Assembly (NCBI GenBank): GCA_947624855.1
Contig: CANQMC010000012.1
Span: 1 to 17,156, forward strand
Source: an uncultured Bacilli bacterium
GTDB lineage: Bacteria; Bacillota_I; Bacilli_A; RF39; UBA660
Direction: 5' to 3'
DNA length: 17,156 bases
A program made the position numbers and the translations under genes. The notes beneath the pieces are model-generated. The model saw only the letters and a program-made list of their open reading frames with translations, did no database searches and was not told where the DNA came from. Within the stretch, counting starts at the first letter, position 1. Every line of letters begins with the position of its first letter. This document shows, in pieces, positions 14,993 through 17,156 of the stretch.

Positions 14993-14996
14993 ATTG

Positions 14997-16850
14997 TTAT
15001 GCTGGAGCATTTAAATTATTTACCATATCAGGTGTTGGTGTTCCTTCAGTTACATAATTATTAGCAACTGGAGTACTATTTATATTAGTACTGTTACTTT
15101 CAGCCCAACAACCAGATACATTACAGTTAGTACTATATGGCATTGGATCAGGCATTTCTAATTTACTAATCATTGGTATTTTAAAAGCTCCTCCAAAGGC
15201 AACACAGTTACCAGGTTGTAATATTTTCATTTTTTCAATAACATCAGAACTAATATTAGGTAACATTTCTTCAATATATTTTATATCTTTAGGATGGGTC
15301 ATTTTAAATATTAAAAAGTTAGAACATTGAGCTATTACAGTATCGCTTATTTCAACTGGTCTTTGACTTATAATATCTAAAATTACACCATATTTTCTTC
15401 CTTCTTTAGCTATACGATCAAAAATATTATAACCTAATAAGAAAGTATCTGTATCAGCTTGAATATATCTATGGGCTTCTTCTAAAAATAGATGAAAAGG
15501 AATAGTTGCTCGATTAGTTAAACTTTTAGCATAATCAAATAATAATTTAGATATTATTTTAACTATTACTTTAGCAATAGCATCATCTATATCTTCTAAG
15601 TTTATATTAACAATTTGCGCTCTACTATTATCTTTTTTGCATAATTCTTCAATGAATTCCGCTGTACTTGTATATTTAGAACCATCAAAGTAATTATTTA
15701 CACGACCACTTATAATTGTATTTAATCTTACTTGTAAAATCATAGCTTCATTATACATCATTTGATTACCTTGAAATCCTTCACTTATTAAAGTAAATTC
15801 TAAAGCATTAGCTAAATCTTTTAAAGTGTAAAAACTTCTTTCAGGAACTTTAATTGATTCAATTGTTTCATCAATATGTTTTAAAATATATTCGGTAATT
15901 AACACAGATTCTCCAAAGTTACCATTAGAATCTATCTCAAAACATTCACTAAAACTTCTAGTATAACCAAGACCTGGAATAACTGAATCAAAATTAAATT
16001 CATTAGTATGACATACTTCAATTACTTTAAATATTTCATTCTTTTTATAACTTGTAGTCATATTACTAAATAAAATAGCAATTAAAGCTTTTGCGATTAA
16101 ATGATTTTTATATTTAGTTACTTCTTCCCCTTCACTAGCAAATATTTTAGCATATTTAATACTTCTTTCTAGAATAGGTAATTGAGAATGACTTGATGCT
16201 TGAAGAAGTAAAGCTATATCATCTAATGTAAGTAAATTAACAGGTATTTTAAGTAAATAATCAGTTGGTTCTGTTGGATTTGTTGTAATAAATTTATAAT
16301 TGTATGCAGGATTTATTTTATTTAGTGAACCAAAAGCATTTTTATATTCACCATAAGCATCAAAGAAAAACATATTAGCATTATAAGTTGTAACTTTTGG
16401 ATTATTAAATATATTTTGGATTATTCTTGATACTCCACATGATTTACCAGAACCAGAATTGCCAAAAATAGCTAAATGATTGGAAAATAAACTATTTATA
16501 TCAGGACATATTTGAAATCCTTTATAAGTTGCACTAGTACCTAAAACAAAACTTTTACTAGTTAATGTTCCTACTAATTCTTGAAGTTCTTCACCATTTA
16601 TAATTCTTAATTTACTGGATAATAAAGGTTTTCTAATAACACCATTAACATATCTTTTACCAGCAAATTCTCCTAAAAAGCGAATCTTTATTTCTTCATC
16701 ATTTAACTCTACTACTTCACCTAAAATACGTTGTTCTTTTTCTTCAAATATTACATGAACATTCATTAAATCGGCAGTTATAGTATCTTTACTTATATTT
16801 TCAACATGAGCTATATTATCACTAATATATAAAATTTTACCAAATATCAT
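14997..16850 (-). CDS. HerA-family (DUF87) ATPase, FtsK/HerA superfamily
   Basis: A hexameric-type DNA-translocating ATPase. The 617-aa product starts with a HAS-barrel-like beta domain (about 1-95). It then has Walker A GNSGSGKS at 130-137, a helical insertion, Walker B FHLFLEE at 452-458 followed by AHRYI, the sensor-like SQRP at 495-498, and the conserved end QPGNCVAFGGAFKIPMISKL. The last 45 residues are a low-complexity, Asn/Ser/Thr/Pro-rich tail with NCNVSGCW, which I have not seen as a family feature. HerA usually works with the nuclease NurA or, in defence systems, with SIR2 or DUF4297 partners; none is next to it here. AGGTTGATAGA-ATG supports the start. The role could be DNA repair, chromosome processing or defence; the context does not decide. 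Confidence 0.88.
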   Translation of the reverse strand: MIFGKILYISDNIAHVENISKDTITADLMNVHVIFEEKEQRILGEVVELNDEEIKIRFLGEFAGKRYVNGVIRKPLLSSKLRIINGEELQELVGTLTSKSFVLGTSATYKGFQICPDINSLFSNHLAIFGNSGSGKSCGVSRIIQNIFNNPKVTTYNANMFFFDAYGEYKNAFGSLNKINPAYNYKFITTNPTEPTDYLLKIPVNLLTLDDIALLLQASSHSQLPILERSIKYAKIFASEGEEVTKYKNHLIAKALIAILFSNMTTSYKKNEIFKVIEVCHTNEFNFDSVIPGLGYTRSFSECFEIDSNGNFGESVLITEYILKHIDETIESIKVPERSFYTLKDLANALEFTLISEGFQGNQMMYNEAMILQVRLNTIISGRVNNYFDGSKYTSTAEFIEELCKKDNSRAQIVNINLEDIDDAIAKVIVKIISKLLFDYAKSLTNRATIPFHLFLEEAHRYIQADTDTFLLGYNIFDRIAKEGRKYGVILDIISQRPVEISDTVIAQCSNFLIFKMTHPKDIKYIEEMLPNISSDVIEKMKILQPGNCVAFGGAFKIPMISKLEMPDPMPYSTNCNVSGCWAESNSTNINSTPVANNYVTEGTPTPDMVNNLNAPA

Positions 16851-16872
16851 TCTATCAACCTACTTTAAATGT

Positions 16873-16881
16873 ATTATATCA
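16873..16881 (-). promoter_or_regulatory. Extended -10 promoter of the HerA-like gene
   Basis: TGATATAAT on the minus strand (TATAAT at 16873-16878, TGA at 16879-16881), followed 16 nt later by the ribosome binding site. No good -35 is present at 17 nt (a T-run), so it depends on the extended -10. Confidence 0.65.
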
Positions 16882-16893
16882 CGATTAATTAAT

Positions 16894-16923
16894 AAAAAAA
16901 AGATAATTATTTATTTTTATCTT
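16894..16923 (-). terminator. Intrinsic terminator downstream of the partial surface gene
   Basis: On the minus strand AAGATAA and TTATCTT pair (7 bp, 10-nt loop), followed by a run of T's. It is A/U-rich but has the correct form and lies between the partial gene's stop and the HerA promoter. Confidence 0.6.
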
Positions 16924-16935
16924 AAAATTATAAAT

Positions 16936-17018
16936 CTTGCCTCTATATAAATTTGAAACATTAACAATATATATATTAGAAAAATATTAACGTCGAATGG
17001 ATTTGCTATAGAGGCAAG
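16936..17018. repeat. 83-bp element bounded by a perfect 12-bp inverted repeat
   Basis: CTTGCCTCTATA (16936-16947) and TATAGAGGCAAG (17007-17018) are perfect inverted copies separated by 59 AT-rich bp. The element lies between the stop codon of the partial surface gene and its terminator, so it would form a long-looped stem in the 3' UTR. It could also be a miniature mobile-element remnant, although I see no clear target-site duplication. Confidence 0.75.
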
Positions 17019-17031
17019 TTATTTTTTTAAA

Positions 17032-17156
17032 TTAAGAAACTGTATATGGTGAACTTATTATTCCACTTCCTGATAAAGTTACATCAGCCTTCAGATTTAT
17101 TACTGGGCGCACACCACCATCAGTGTTGGCCACGTAGGTGTTGCTGAGGTAGCCAG
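17032..17156 (-). CDS. Partial surface protein (C-terminal 40 residues), DUF6273-like end
   Basis: The reading frame enters at the right edge and ends at a TAA (17032-17034). The visible protein ends GGVRPVINLKADVTLSGSG followed by IISSPYTVS. This matches the GLRPVINI...TGDGTIDNPYKI end of the 412-aa surface protein in order and spacing, so it is a paralogous surface protein. The first ten full visible codons (GGC TAC CTC AGC AAC ACC and on) all end in G or C, and positions 17107-17156 are 60% G+C. From about 17105 downwards the codons return to the AT-rich usage of the window. The gene's 5' part is outside the window. Confidence 0.8.
   Translation of the reverse strand, partial: GYLSNTYVANTDGGVRPVINLKADVTLSGSGIISSPYTVS

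Noticed and set aside
1..17156. UGA-as-tryptophan genetic code (Mollicutes type)
   Set aside because: Conserved tryptophans in Qng1, CotE and the surface proteins are encoded by TGG, and all genes read through fully in code 11.

Overview
The window is AT-rich (roughly a quarter G+C by eye) and uses standard code-11 stops, mainly TAA. Strong AGGAGG-type ribosome binding sites and textbook TTGACA-17-TATAAT promoters point to a low-GC Firmicute or Bacilli-related bacterium. The gene set (RseP, CdsA, S16-KhpA, RecD2, MtaB, a CotE-like coat protein) together with host-facing surface proteins (NPCBM, F5/8C and DUF6273-like domains) best fits an uncultured, small-genome, gut-type member of that group (RF39/Erysipelotrichia-like). 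That placement is inference. All genes lie on the minus strand except the HIT gene, so the description below runs from high to low coordinates.

Region 17156-13342. The 3' end of a surface-protein gene enters at the right edge with an abrupt G+C-rich patch. It is followed by a 12-bp inverted repeat, a terminator, and a HerA-family ATPase gene. The 416-nt gap after that gene holds the most unusual object here: a consensus promoter, three tandem ~41-bp repeats of elevated G+C, and a strong intrinsic terminator. This looks like a free-standing small RNA gene of about 180 nt. Two more strong promoters then lead into a membrane-anchored surface protein (412 aa) whose C-terminus resembles the protein at the right edge.

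Region 13305-8976. A membrane-anchored acidic protein of unknown function is followed by the tRNA methylthiotransferase gene mtaB. Next come recD2, with its own promoter and a leader hairpin, and a 51-aa Met-rich single-span protein. This group converges on the plus-strand HIT gene, and each side ends at its own terminator.

Region 8600-7349. A CotE-like spore-coat morphogenetic gene diverges from the HIT gene. It is followed by the rpsP-khpA pair, which has a perfect promoter and a terminator.

Region 7222-2120. A 1292-aa surface protein carries a signal anchor, NPCBM, a Cys/His transglutaminase-like core, F5/8C, Ig-like repeats, an Asn-rich linker and a C-terminal transmembrane segment. Next is a 57-aa unknown translationally coupled to a queuosine-salvage (Qng1/DUF2419) glycosylase, which suggests the cell recovers queuine from nucleotides for tRNA modification.

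Region 1987-80. A cdsA-rseP operon (phospholipid precursor synthesis and site-2 proteolysis) is driven by a TTGACT-17-TATACT promoter.
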